Source of the DNA: Tieghemostelium lacteum
Taxonomy: Eukaryota; Evosea; Eumycetozoa; Dictyosteliales; Raperosteliaceae
NCBI GenBank assembly: GCA_001606155.1
Contig: LODT01000051.1
Location: 372,001 to 436,000 of the forward strand
Reading direction: 5' to 3'
Length of the DNA stretch: 64,000 nt
Part shown: positions 1 through 12,000 of the stretch, piece by piece
How positions within the stretch are numbered: the first letter of the stretch is position 1
Layout: each line of letters starts with the position of its first letter
Translations under genes and position numbers: made by a program
Notes under the pieces: model-generated
Seen by the model: only the letters and a program-made list of their open reading frames with translations
Told to the model about the DNA's origin: nothing
The model's database searches: none

Positions 1-267
1 TAACTAGTGTAATAATAGAAAATAGATCCACAAAGAAAAATTAAATTAAAAAAACCTCACAATTATTATTTATTTAGTGTGGATGGCGTTAATCTCAGGG
101 AGATACCCCACACACATATTTTAAACACAAATATTCACTACCATCATCTTAGCATAGAATGGGTGTTTTTTATTTTTAATGTTGTGCAAAAAAAACCACA
201 TAAACCCCACATGTGATGAACTCAACATTTTTTTTTTAATACATTAATTATTCCTATAGTAAATACA
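1..267. other. 5' intergenic region
   Basis: AT-rich spacer before the peptidase gene; no reading frame that I can support. It holds CA-rich stretches (CCCCACACACAT near 106 and CCACATAAACCCCACATG near 197-215) resembling the CA/GT-rich boxes that the dictyostelid factor GBF binds, and a T-run just before the start codon, usual for dictyostelid promoters. The regulatory reading is inference only. Confidence 0.35.
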
Positions 268-2506
268 ATGAAAAGAGCTATAGTATTTCTAACCTTTATA
301 ATTATTTGTATTAGTGGAGTTTTATCTCTACGTGAAAGAACATTAATTGCGAATCCAATAATACCAAATTATTGGGTTAAACAGAGATCATCAAATACCA
401 ATGATTTCATTTCTTTTAAAATCCTATTAAAACAAGTAAGTTTAAAATATTAAATACCATTTGTTTTTCTATTCTTTAAATAAATATTAATATAAATTAA
501 ATATTTTTACCAAATCTGTGAATATAACCATTCAGAGAAATTTAGAGAAATTAAATGAATATTTTTGGCAAGTGTCTGATCCAAAATCATCTTTTTATCA
601 AGAGTATCTTACCAAAGTGGAAATTGATGAATTGATTAGACCATCAAGTAAAACATTTAAAGAGGTGCTTGGGTTCCTTGATCAACATGATATCACCATT
701 TCAGAGAGAACTGTATTTTCAGATTATATTCTCATTGAAACATCTGCTAAAAAGGTTGAAGAAATGTTTGATTGTCAATTGGTTAAATATCAGAACCTTA
801 AGGATGGTACCTCTAGATTGAGACTTGATGGCAGTGCATCAGTGCCTACAGAACTACTAGACCACATTGACTTTGTAATTGGTCTATCAGAGTTCTTTGA
901 CCATAATCTAAAGATCCCACACTACGATGTAAAAACAAACTATGATAACAGTGATCTTGTAACTAATGATATTCTCATAACTCCACAGATTCTAAAAAGT
1001 TACTATCAAGTTCCATCAGATGCCAAAGGTACACAATCTAATAACTATCAAGGTATTGCTGCTTTTACTGATTACTTTAGTATGGGAGCTCTTCAACAGT
1101 TTGATAAGGCCTATAATATCCCAGCTCCAAATCTCACTAGAAATGGTACTGATTGTCTAGACCAAGGTTGTGATCAATATGAAAGTGATCTAGATGTACA
1201 ATATATGACTGCGATGGCTATAGGTGTTCCAACTATATTTATGGCACATCCAAATGGTGCTTGGATCCTTGATTATCTCCAAGGTGTACTCTTGCTTTCT
1301 GACCCTCCATTAGTACAAAGTATCTCCTATGGGTGGGCAGAACTCTCACAATGTGAAGTCACCGATGGGTGCTCTGTATATGGTTACAACTCCGTTCAGT
1401 ATGTGCAAAGATGCGATGTGGAATTCCAAAAACTCGGTACAATGGGTGTTAGTGTATTTGTCAGTGATGGTGACGATGGTGCACCTTCTCTAGGTGGTGC
1501 ATCTGGAAACTGTCCAATGGACCATGGTACATACTGTCCAACTGGATGTCCACATTCCACTTCATTGTGTTCAGAATTGACATTTGAATACACAAATAAT
1601 GGAACACTTTGTTTCTTCCCAATGGGTATTGGTGCTGACAGTTGCTCAAATCTTTTAAATGATCCATCTCTACAAGAGGTATTAAACAAATTTGCAGATG
1701 CAAATAAGAAATGTAAATTAGCATTCGAGACTGACAGAACTAATCTACCTCATGTCTATTCAGCATGTGAATGTAATCAATTAAATAATATAACATCTAA
1801 TGGTATAACTGTTGGACCATATAATTTCTATGCTGAAAATGGTGCTATATTCACTAGTGAATACCCAACATCATCACCCTATGTAACCTCTGTAGGAGCC
1901 ACACAATTCCTAGTCTCTCCTCCACCACACCAAAACATCTCTCAAGAAGTTGGTGCCTCTATCCTTACACAAGCTAAAATCACAACTGGTGGAGGTTTCT
2001 CAACTTTCCAACCAATGCCATCGTACCAACAAAAAGCAGTACAAACCTATCTCTCCAACCAAAATAATAACATTCCACCTAGTTATGCATTTGATAGTTC
2101 AATGAGAGCTTACCCTGACATTGCCTTCAACGGTCACAATTACAATATCTATGCAAGTACCAATCAAGATGATCAAGATAAATGTCCATGTTCGGCTCTA
2201 CCTGTTGATGGAACAAGTTGCTCATCACCAGCATTAGCAGGTCTCATCAGTCTTATAAATGACAAACTATTGGCAAATGGAAAGAAACCATTGGGTTTCT
2301 TGAATCCATTACTCTATCAAATGGCAGTTGACAAACCAGAGGCATTCAATGATATCACTGAAGGTAAAAATAACTGTAATCGTAGTTATTGTTGTCTATA
2401 TGGTTATTCAGCTGCTGAAGGTTGGGATAGTGTAAGTGGTTGGGGTAGTATTGTATTTGATCAATTTGAAAGTTATATTTTAGATATGCAAGGTATTCCA
2501 CATTAA
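268..2506 (+). CDS. Tripeptidyl-peptidase I (sedolisin, S53 family) like protease
   Basis: Secreted or lysosomal serine-carboxyl peptidase that removes tripeptides from N-termini. Exons 268-435 and 536-2506 join in phase 0 (donor GTAAGT, acceptor ATTCAG), giving 711-712 residues. A signal peptide (residues 1-21, hydrophobic IVFLTFIIICISGVLS) is followed by a pro-kumamolisin-type activation domain to about residue 210, then the catalytic domain. The sedolisin residues are visible: Glu and Asp in YESDLDVQY (about 272 and 276), the oxyanion-type Asp in VSDGDDGAPS, and the nucleophile Ser in DGTSCSSPALAG (about 616). GGGFS before the last third is also family-typical. All catalytic motifs are intact, so it should be active. 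D. discoideum has several paralogues of this family, so I do not assign a specific symbol. Confidence 0.9.
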
Positions 2507-2657
2507 CTATTTTAATCAATAAATTTGAAATTTCGTTGTTATAAAATTGTATAGTTCATAACTCAAATTTGGTATTAGGAATGTGCTACGATTTGTAAAA
2601 AAAAAGGGGGTAAAAATTATTTCTAGATTTTTTATTTATTAATTTTCTCAGTTTTGA

Positions 2658-4022
2658 ATGATTTCGGTTCGAACAATTTTAACAATTTCAAAACAACAAA
2701 CCACAAAATCAATTAATTACCTATTTAACAGTAATAATTATAATATTAAATATTTAAATACTAGACATAATAATTTTGAAATTTTTATAAACCCTTTAAT
2801 GGAATATACGATCACAACGAATAATCACAGTAATAATCATAGTAGTGCATTTAATGCAAAATGTAAAATTGTAAAACCAACTATAGATAACCTGAAAGAA
2901 GCAGGTAGAAAAATTCAACAAGGTGGATTAGTTGCATTTCCAACTGAGACTGTATATGGATTGGGAGCTAATGCATTGGATAAAGATGCTGTACTTTCCA
3001 TTTTTACATGTAAAGGTAGGCCACTTACCGATCCTGTTATTGTGCATATTGTAGATGTTGAATATGCACACACACTATTGGATCTTACAGATAAGCAAAA
3101 AGAGATTTTCAATATACTAGCACAGGAATATTGGCCAGGTCCTTTGACAATGGTTGCTAAAGCCAGTCAATTGATACCAATGATTGTAACTGCTAATACA
3201 GGTTATGTAGGTGTACGTTATCCCAGACATGTTATTGCACAATCTTTGATTAGAGATTCGGGGTTACCTATTGCCGCACCTTCTGCCAATAGATTTGGAC
3301 ATGTATCCCCAACTAGAGCACTACATGTACACGACGATTTAGGACATTCACCAATTACCATTATAGACACAGACGATAGTGAACATTCACATTCTCAACC
3401 ACCTTGTGAGTTTGGAATTGAATCTACAGTTTTAAAATTCAAATCAGATAACGAACTTATCATACTTAGAAAAGGTGGTGTTTCAGAGAGTTCACTAAGA
3501 ACAACACTTTCAAAAATCAGTAGAGATATCAATTTGACAACCATCACCAAAACAGTGTCAATGACAACAAAAGAAAATCAAGAAGCACCAGGACAATTAA
3601 TTACTCACTATGCACCTGATATCCAAACCTATATTTTAGATCAAGATACAAACACTAGTAATCATAATAATAGTAGTACAGATAGTAATAACGAAATTAA
3701 ACAAATAATTCCAATCAAAGATTGTATATATATTGACTTTGGTGGACAATTAAATAATCCAACTTTAAAATCACAATTTTTAGCATATAAAGATTTATCG
3801 GAAACATCAAATATTCTAGAGGCTGCTAATCAATTATTTTCACTACTAAGATGGAGCGAATCCATCAGTACGGCAAAAGTCATTCTTTTACCAGATTTAA
3901 AAAATAGTTTACACTTTAAAACTTTTGATCATTCAGAAGCTGTTTTTGATAGAATATTTAGAGCTAGTAGTGGTAAATTCGCTACAATCGACACTATTAA
4001 CAATAATGTCTTAATTAAATAA
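2658..4022 (+). CDS. SUA5: Threonylcarbamoyl-AMP synthase (Sua5/YrdC family)
   Basis: Makes threonylcarbamoyl-AMP from threonine, bicarbonate and ATP for the universal t6A37 tRNA modification. Single exon, 454 residues. The YrdC fold starts near residue 74 with GGLVAFPTETVYGLGANAL, followed by FTCKGRPLTDPVIVHI (the KxR signature), YWPGPLTMV, VGVRYPRH and LPIAAPSANRFGHVSPT. The Sua5 C-terminal domain begins after APGQLITHYAPD and is interrupted by an Asn/Ser-rich insert. Before the YrdC domain lie about 70 extra residues that are basic and Asn-rich. A second in-frame ATG at 2799 (MEYTITTNN) would remove a possible mitochondrial presequence, which matches the dual cytosolic and mitochondrial need for this enzyme known in yeast and human. 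Confidence 0.92.
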   Translation: MISVRTILTISKQQTTKSINYLFNSNNYNIKYLNTRHNNFEIFINPLMEYTITTNNHSNNHSSAFNAKCKIVKPTIDNLKEAGRKIQQGGLVAFPTETVYGLGANALDKDAVLSIFTCKGRPLTDPVIVHIVDVEYAHTLLDLTDKQKEIFNILAQEYWPGPLTMVAKASQLIPMIVTANTGYVGVRYPRHVIAQSLIRDSGLPIAAPSANRFGHVSPTRALHVHDDLGHSPITIIDTDDSEHSHSQPPCEFGIESTVLKFKSDNELIILRKGGVSESSLRTTLSKISRDINLTTITKTVSMTTKENQEAPGQLITHYAPDIQTYILDQDTNTSNHNNSSTDSNNEIKQIIPIKDCIYIDFGGQLNNPTLKSQFLAYKDLSETSNILEAANQLFSLLRWSESISTAKVILLPDLKNSLHFKTFDHSEAVFDRIFRASSGKFATIDTINNNVLIK

Positions 4023-4117
4023 ACACCCCAAATCCCCTATTATAATATTTATCAACATTATTATGCTTTTAAATAATTTATTTGATAAAAGCTTTAAAAC
4101 TCTCAACTCTTTTAGTT

Positions 4118-5293
4118 TTAACTATTTATATTAATGTTATTGTTGTTACTGCTGGAGTTGACTGCTGTTGGAGGTGGTGGAATGTTGAGAAGTGATTCAC
4201 CACATTCAAAACAAAATTTAGTTTTTCCATTTACCTGACCACAATAAGTACATATGACAGTGTGATTAGAGAGATTTTTAAAATCAACTATAACATTATC
4301 ATGGTGATTATCTTGCTGTTTATCGGGAAGTGAATTATACCAAATGTTTCCTTTTTTGTATCTTTTGCCTTCCATAACCTGGTTTCCAATATCAATGGCA
4401 TCTAATCTCTTTTTGAGTGAATTCAAAGTAGTCTGCTGAAATATTAACCAACCAAGGAAAATTAAATTAAATAGTCCCAGTAAAGAGAATGCAACCCAAT
4501 TGATAATCGGAGCTTGCATAGACTCTACTTGAAGATTTACTGGAATTGAATTACTACCTTGTATAATTAAACTAATGGGAATAGTTGACTGATTAGAAGG
4601 ATGAAGATTTAGTGCCATTGGTAGAGTATCCGAATGTATACTAATATTATAAGTCATATTTTTGGCAGCAAATGTCAGTGGAAGTTCAACATTTGGAGAA
4701 TATAAAAATACATCTGAAATATTTAAATTATCAGCTATAATAGACAAAGGAAGTGACATTGTACTATTAGTGACATCCATGGTTATATTCATTGGTGGTA
4801 ATTCAAATTTTGGTAATATTCCACCTAAAGATTTCGATGGCTTGAATTGGTCAATTAGAAATACAGGTTCCTCTTCATTCTCCGATATCGGATTCTCCAA
4901 TGTATGTCTATTTTCATTTTGGTCTCTGCTCATTGATTTTGAAGCCTCTGATCTTTCAATTGGCTTCTCAGAAGGTCCTGTATTCTTATTGTCAATATCT
5001 AATTCCTTTAGAATCTGGTTTGAAAAGTCTCTATAGAGTTGTCTTTCATTGTCAAGATCTTTTGGTTCAATTGCAAAACATGATACTAATTATAAAAAGT
5101 ACCTAATATTAGAAGATCCATATACTAATTATAAAAAGTAGTCCTAAAACATGATATTCTAAAACTCCTTTAGGAAGTCAGATGTTTGATGATATTTACT
5201 AGCTTCCCAAAATAAAATATATAATATACCAATACTGAATAAATAAAGTGATCTTTGCTTTATTTTTATAGCTTTTTTAAAAGATGAATTCAT
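4118..5293 (-). CDS. Two-pass membrane protein with C-terminal zinc ribbon
   Basis: Function not recognised. I read two exons on the minus strand: 5293-5200 and 5085-4118 (donor GTAAAT, acceptor ATAATTAG, phase 1), 353 residues. Exon 1 supplies the start and a hydrophobic segment (LYLFSIGILYILFWEA). An extended middle domain full of N-glycosylation sequons (NITMDVTNST, NMTYNIS, NQST) follows, so it is probably lumenal. A second hydrophobic segment (INWVAFSLLGLFNLIFLGWLIF split around residue 240) leads to a cytosolic tail with a zinc ribbon, CTYCGQ...CFECGES, and an Asn-rich end. The reading frame is open upstream of the internal Met at 4933, which is why the 5' exon is needed. The intron contains a duplicated acceptor (see findings). 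It could be an ER or Golgi adaptor, but that is a guess. Confidence 0.65.
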
Positions 5294-5634
5294 TCTAAAT
5301 TGTTATTTCAAAATATAAATATTTCTACACAATTAAATGTAAGTATTGAAATAGACAATGAAAATTTTCAAAAAATAAATTTGTGGAGTGGGTAAAGAAA
5401 AATTCTAGAGTGGTGAACATTTTTTTAAATTAGGAGATATTGCATAATGATTATGAAAATTCATTTAATTTCCCATTGGCATCATGTATATGTACATTTG
5501 GGAAATATTTTGGAGCGTGATATCTAGATAGTGTAGCTATAAAAATATTTTTGATCTTTTTTAAAATCTGATCTGAAAATTAATGAATTTGTCCACAAGT
5601 CTATATTCGATATTCTATTAACCCTATGCTATAT
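5294..5634. other. Intergenic spacer between divergent/convergent neighbours
   Basis: About 340 bases of AT-rich sequence between the start of the two-pass membrane protein gene and the 3' end of the bL27 gene, both on the minus strand. It should hold the promoter of the former and the 3' UTR end of the latter. I see no reading frame or repeat worth calling. Confidence 0.4.
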
Positions 5635-6267
5635 TTATTGAGAAATTTGTTGTACCTTTTGAGTAGTACCAGCTTTTAAAAATCTTTCTTGTTCTTGTTG
5701 TGCCTTTAATAATTTAAATTGTTCTAGTTTTGCTTTTGGCATTGTAGTTTGAATCTCTAAGCTTGGATTAGAAGATGGAATAACTGAAATATATTTACGA
5801 ACTTTCTTTGTACCTGGAATTATAGCTTCATGGAAATGAACATTTCCATCAACTTTTGAAAATATAGTATGATCTTTACCCATTCCAACATTCTCTGATG
5901 GATGGAATTTAGTACCTCTCTGTCTCATTATAATGTTTCCTGGCATTGCTCTTTGTCCTCCAAATATCTTTACACCAAGAAATTTTGGTCTAGAATCTCT
6001 ACCATTTTGTGTAGAACCTGCTGTTTTTTTTGTTGCAAATCTCTTGCATATATTTATATTGAATACTGTTTCTCCTAATAAATCACCTAATTTTCAATTT
6101 TCAATCTCTATTAATACTCCTCACCTAAATATATTCATTTTATCACTAAATCTTATGGATCCTACATTGTTTATAAACCAAATTAAAAATTGATTTAGAG
6201 TTGTTAAAAAATGCCATTTCTTACAAAAAATGAAACGAAAAAAAAACTTTTTAGTTTTTGATTCCAT
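5635..6267 (-). CDS. mrpl27: Mitochondrial large-subunit ribosomal protein bL27
   Basis: Structural protein of the mitochondrial ribosome near the peptidyl-transferase centre. The last exon (6086-5635) reads [36 protein letters not shown] and continues [25 protein letters not shown], the bL27 signature; the conserved N-terminus lies upstream of the internal Met at 5946. The C-terminus is a 40-residue Gln-rich extension. The first exon is uncertain. Model A uses ATG at 6267 with donor GTAAGA at 6224 (164 residues). Model B uses ATG at 6217 with the weaker donor GTAGGA at 6165. Both give a short basic, hydrophobic presequence and join in phase 1 to the acceptor AAAATTAG at 6087. Identity of the core is near certain; the 5' end is not. 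Confidence 0.85.
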
Positions 6268-6326
6268 TTGGAGTGAAATTAGAGGGGATGAACATAAATA
6301 GTAGACACTTTTATTTTAATAGAATT

Positions 6327-8375
6327 TTAAACAGAGTTATTATTATTATTGTTATTATTATTATTATTAACGGTAGCTTGATTGATATTATTACAATGAT
6401 TTAATCTAGAGTATCTGAGTAGTGATAAAAAGAAAACCACAGGTTCGGGTATTTCACCTTCTACTATCCATTCACCAGTACCTGTTTTTAGAGTTAGAAA
6501 ATGTCGTGTCCATTTCCAAGACTGTGAGTCATCCTCAGTAAGATATTCTCTCTCTGATTCCTCCCAATAATATTCCAATACTTTTGGTGACTTATCGTTT
6601 GCTACATCACCAAGTCTCCATTCAAATATGAAACCATTCCATTTACCCCAACCCAATGAAAATGATCCATTTTGTGGTAATAGTCTTTGTCCGTCCCACA
6701 GATAGACAATATTACTGGCTCCACCATTCTCTTGATTCCAATTTGCTTCTGTACATTGTAATATTCCATCTGAACTATATGACCATTCCTCATCAAATGA
6801 TGATTTTATAAATCCACCTTTATGATTTTCTTTATATAAATTGTGTAATAGTACTCTCTATAAATATATTGTATATTAATATTAGTATTTTCTAATAAGT
6901 TTATAAAATAATTGTAGAAAATTTTAGATTTATATTTGTATAAATCTAAAGATATATGATTATAAATCTAGAGATATATACAAAATCTAAAATTTTTCTT
7001 ATTTTTAATCTCGGAAGTTTGTATCAATCAATTTATAATACTTTAATAAAATCGACTTTCTAATGTACTTCCTTATTGTGGTTGTGGGGGGAGAAAAAGT
7101 AAACATACCTTTAAAAATTGATTTAAACAGGAATTATAACATCTAAATTTAAGTCCATCAATTGCTAAAATCCATTTAGCCATTGTGAGACGATCGTCAC
7201 ATGAGAATATCAATTTATGATTACTTGCAGAGGAACCACTGCTACTACCTATACTTCCTGTACCTGAAAAATTCAAAAGACTATTACTATTCTCTTTTAG
7301 TAATATTACAAATGTATGTGGATGTGTGGATTGTTCATCCAAAGTTATGGACTCTATATCTTTTAGAACGACTTCAGTCAATGGTGACTGATCTGGATCA
7401 GTCTCTGAATTGTATAAACGTATTCTGATACCATCCAAAATCACCCACTGTTTTTTTATACTCTTTTGTTTACCACTAACTCTGTTGAGGTAACCCTTCT
7501 TGTAGACTCTCGATACATTAGTTCTGATTTTCAACGACTGTTGATTTTCTTCTAACATTGATTGAATATCATGCATTTGTAACTCTGTTGATAATTGATG
7601 TGCTAATTTATATGATTCTGCATCTGATCCATGTTCCAACAATAATTTAATAGCTCCTTTATATCCTGCTCTAATTGCAAATGATAAACATGTTTCTCCA
7701 TTCCTATTTTAAGTTGTGTTGTTAGACATTCTCTCCTTCTGGCTCTTATATATATACACATACTTTGATCTCAAATTTATATTAGAGTTATGTTGTAATA
7801 AAAATGCAATTGATTCTTCACAATTTTTTAAACATGCATGATGTAGTGGTGTTTCTTGATTATGACCTGTTATATTCACTACAGTTGGATCATGTTTGAT
7901 AATGATAGCTAAAAGTTTTGGTGATATTACTGGATCCCATCTTCTAACTAAATAATGAAAAGGTGTTGTTAAATCATTTGCGGGTATTAATGCTAATGAC
8001 ACATCCTTTGAAATTAAAACTTCACAACATTTGAAATGTCCTGCACTGTAAATTAGTTTTTTGGCCAAATGTGGGTAATATTGTTAATACTCTCTCTTTG
8101 TCTCTCAACAACAAATAAGCATTTTAAATATGCCCTAAAACTAACCTTGCAGCACAATGTAAAGGTGTCCAACCATTTCTGTCTTTTTGTTCAATTTTTG
8201 AACCTTTTTTCACCAGTAATGAAACTACATCGGTGTAACCCTCAAAACAAGCCACGTGAAGTGGAGTCTGTTCAAAAGAGTCTTTTATAAACAGAATCTC
8301 TTTGGTATTTTCTTTTAGTAATCTAGTAACCTCCTCTTTGTTTCCTTCTTTGACATATTGAAAGATAGATGTCAT
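6327..8375 (-). CDS. Ankyrin-repeat and PH-domain protein
   Basis: Four exons, 8375-8146, 8045-7764, 7703-7109 and 6857-6327, joined in phases 2, 2 and 0 with good GTTAGT/GTATGT donors; 545 residues. Residues 1-190 are ankyrin repeats (TPLHVACFEGYTDVVSLLV, GWTPLHCAA, ETPLHHACLKNCEESIAFLL, NGETCLSFAIRAGY). A PH domain follows at about 235-350 (YKKGYLNRVSGKQKSIKKQWVILDG ... WILAID), with a Ser/Gly-rich insert. The final 180 residues form an unrecognised Trp/Tyr-rich domain (WDGQRLLPQNGSFSLGWG, WKWTRHFLTLKTGTGEW) ending in an Asn run. The layout suggests a membrane-phosphoinositide-recruited scaffold or signalling adaptor, but no enzymatic motif is visible. Two introns fall between ankyrin repeats. 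Confidence 0.85.
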
Positions 8376-9035
8376 CTCTTTATTTCTCGAGCAAAGGCTT
8401 TGATATATAATTAGCAGAAAAAAAATTTTAAAAAATCTTTAAATTTAAATTTTATCAAAAAAAGATTTGATTAACCGTTAGAAGTAAGTCACACTGATAT
8501 ATATTAAAAAAAATAAATAAAACTATAGATCTTTTATTGTTATCTATATCAAAAACCACAAAATTATTTGTTCAATTAATTTGTTCACACCACCCACCAC
8601 ATTAACAACTCTCACTATTTTTTTTTTAACAAAAGCAACACCCACATTTTTTATTAACCTTTATGGAGTTTGATTGTGATAAATGGTTGATTATATCTTT
8701 CATCAAATACTGGGTAGATAAACAAACACCAATTTATTATTTGTAAAAGGCTGCAGTGTAGAGTTACCAATTTATTTATAAAAACCTCATCAAAAAACTA
8801 TTTTTAAAAAAAAAAGGGTGTGAAAGCTCACCCTAAAGCCCCCTTTTGTTGCTCAAATTTGAATACTTGAAAAATCGACGAAAAATTTTATTTAGTTTTG
8901 CTCTTCAAACAAAGAAAGGATAAGAAACAAAGAAAAATATTTTTTTTTCTCTTTCTTGCTTACCAAAACCAAAGACGGATATACAATTCTTACAATCCCT
9001 CAAAGATCATTACAACTAGAAGTTAAGGTGAAGGG
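8376..9035. promoter_or_regulatory. Divergent promoter region
   Basis: 660 bases between the start of the ankyrin-PH gene (minus strand) and the LRR receptor gene (plus strand). It contains homopolymer A and T runs and CA-rich blocks, CACACCACCCACCACA near 8586 and ACACCCACAT near 8640, which resemble GBF-type G boxes. No coding sequence is visible. Shared control of the two genes is possible but not shown. Confidence 0.35.
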
Positions 9036-12000
9036 ATGTTTTTTAGAATTCAATATAATTTATTTATAATTTTTTTAATACTTCTTCTATCGGATTTTGC
9101 ATCTCCTGTAATCTGGGCCAAATCTCTAAATAAAAACCCAAATTTTGAAAAAAATCAAGATATCAAGAAAATTCATTTGGATGCAGTTAGAAATGCAAGA
9201 GGATACAGTCAGAGGGCACTAATGTCCATGACAGCATTACCAAGTGCTGAGAAATTAGCTTTGGAGAAACTGTATTTGAAATGGGGTGGTGATAAGTGGT
9301 TTAGGAATGATGGGTGGACACAAGGTGGAGACCCATGTGATGATCAATGGTATGGTGTGAAATGTAAAGATATTTCTGGTCAGAACCATGTCTATCAATT
9401 GAAACTCTCTGATAATAATCTGAATGGAACACTGGATAATGACAATTCACTCTCTGAACTTGTGTATTTGGAGGTCTTGGATCTGTCATTTAATGCGCTC
9501 TATGGTACTATTCCAGCAGGTATATTTCAAGGTATGACTAATCTCTATGAATTGACATTAAATTACAACTCATTTCAAGATACATTAGAATGGACTGATT
9601 CTCTACCGTTAGGTATTGGAATTCTCTGGGTTGCCTACAATCAATTCCATGGTTCTCTTCCAACAACATACTCCAAATATACTTCACTCTATCTCTTATT
9701 CTTTGAAGAGAATTCAATATCTGGTAGCATTCCACCACAATTCTTTAATCCACCAATGCAAAATATTTCCTTATTAGATTTAGGTTTTAATTTATTAACA
9801 GTATGTAAATGATTTATACAAACTCTCTCAATTCAATCACTAATATTATAATATTACAGGGAAGTATTCCAGAGAGTTTAGGTAACACTACATCGTTGAC
9901 CAACCTGTGGTTATACGATAACAGTTTTACAGGTGAAATTCCCCACACTTTTTCACATCTAACAAATTTGGAATTATTGGAGGTAACAACCAATCAAATG
10001 ACAGGTGATTTGAATGGTAAATTTAATAATTTATCTAATCTCAAGACATTGAGATTGACAGGTAACCAATTTTTTGGTGATCTTAGTTGGTCATGTGATT
10101 TACCATCTCTCAGTCAATTATTAGCAGATAATAATAATTTTACAGGTTTACCAAATTGTTCAACACCACAATACAGTCTTTCACATTTAGTAATGAGTAA
10201 TAATTTGTTATCTGTAATTATAATATCACTCCGATCTATTATTGATAAAAATATATTCTAATAATAACAACAATTGTTACTATATAGGGTGTAATACCAG
10301 ATGGAATTGGTAATTTCTTTGGATTATCATTTTTAAAAGTATCATATAATCAACTAACTGGTAAAATTCCATCAACATTTAAAAATTTCCATAATCTCTC
10401 TAGATTGGATATATCAGAAAATCTATTTAATTGTGAATTGATTGAGATTATTGAACCAATTAAATTTCATAAGACTGTAAGTATAAATTGATATTTTAAT
10501 GGGATCTCCTTTTTAGTTGTATACTAATATTTATGGGTTGATATAGTTATCTATATTGTCACTTTCAGGTAACCAAATATATGGTGAGTTTACCGAGAGT
10601 ATGGTTTGGGATGCACCAACTCAAACTGAGACATTAACAGCACTGTTTGTATTTGATATCGCTAGAAATAATTTAACTGGAAGTGTTCCTGAGTATCTCT
10701 CATGGATACCAAATCTAAATGAACTGGATCTCTCTTATAATCATTTAACAGGTCCAATTCCAGATCTAAACTATCTATCTGTTCTCTATTTGGAATCTAA
10801 TAATTTGACTGGTAATGAATATAATTTACCAGATTACATGGAAATTGGACAACAAATGATAAATCAACCTGGTGAAAACTTTGCTTGTCCATCTATAGTT
10901 GGTAAACATATAAATATGAGAATTAATTTGGACCCTGGTTACTATAACTATAGCTACTGTTCCTGTAATTTAGGGTATAGAGGCTTCAATGGATCTTGTC
11001 AGAAATGTCCAGATGAAGCTGTTTGCCCAGGTGGAGGTAACCTCATACTCGTACCATCAGGATACTTCCCAATGCCATCTTTCGAAGACCCACAAGTACT
11101 ACTAAAATGTGGTACATCTAATTTTGGTGATACATCATGTAACCCATCAAATAGCTACAATTTCACATGTAGAGAAGGATATGTTGACAGATTATGTTCA
11201 CGTTGCGATGAAGGATACTTTAGCAGAGGTTTAGAATGCAAAAAGTGTCCAAACGGTCCTAGCAGTATAGCCATCTTTGTTGTGGTTGTTATCATTTTCA
11301 TTCTATTATTCCTCTTCTTTATCTTTACCGATCCCAAAAGATCACTGCCATCAAGTACCAGAAAGACACTTATTTATTACTACCAAGTATTCAATTTACT
11401 CTTGTCCAAGTTATCACCATGGCCAACCTTCTTTTCATTCTTTTATTCAGGATCATCATGGATTAATTTCTCATTTGGATTCCTGTGTATTGGAAACCTG
11501 TCCTTCTGGCCCAACCTCTTTATAGTTATGATCTGTCTTCCTGTTATATTCTTTATTCTCACTGTTGGATTCACACTTGGTATGTATCTGGTAAGATTCC
11601 TTAGATACAAGTCCTCCGAACCCTTCTTTTACGATAAGAAATGGATACGGTCTGGTGTTAGAGTCAATCTATTGGCACTCAATTTCTTGTACCTCCCACT
11701 ATGCATTTACATATTCCAAAACTTTACCTGCAGATACGACGACTACACTGGTAATAGTTACATGTCATTCTTCCCTTACATACAATGCAACGGTTCAGAA
11801 TACAAGAGAATGTTTGCAGTCAGTGCCATTGCTATAGTTGTCTATGTCATTGGTATACCACTCCTATTCTTTGGTTTACTTTACCACTTTAGAAACCGTC
11901 TTGAAGATCCAGCTATTCTCCATAGTATAGGATCCATTTATATCGATTATAGAAAGAGTGTATACTGGTTTGAGGTAGTTACCATCCTTAGAAGATTCTT

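Noticed and set aside
1396-1724. Minus-strand open frames inside the peptidase gene
   Set aside because: They are antisense shadows of conserved S53 codons and have no family features.
2650-2680. GGTTCGAAC at the Sua5 start as a tRNA B box
   Set aside because: No cloverleaf or A box around it; it is part of the Sua5 coding sequence.
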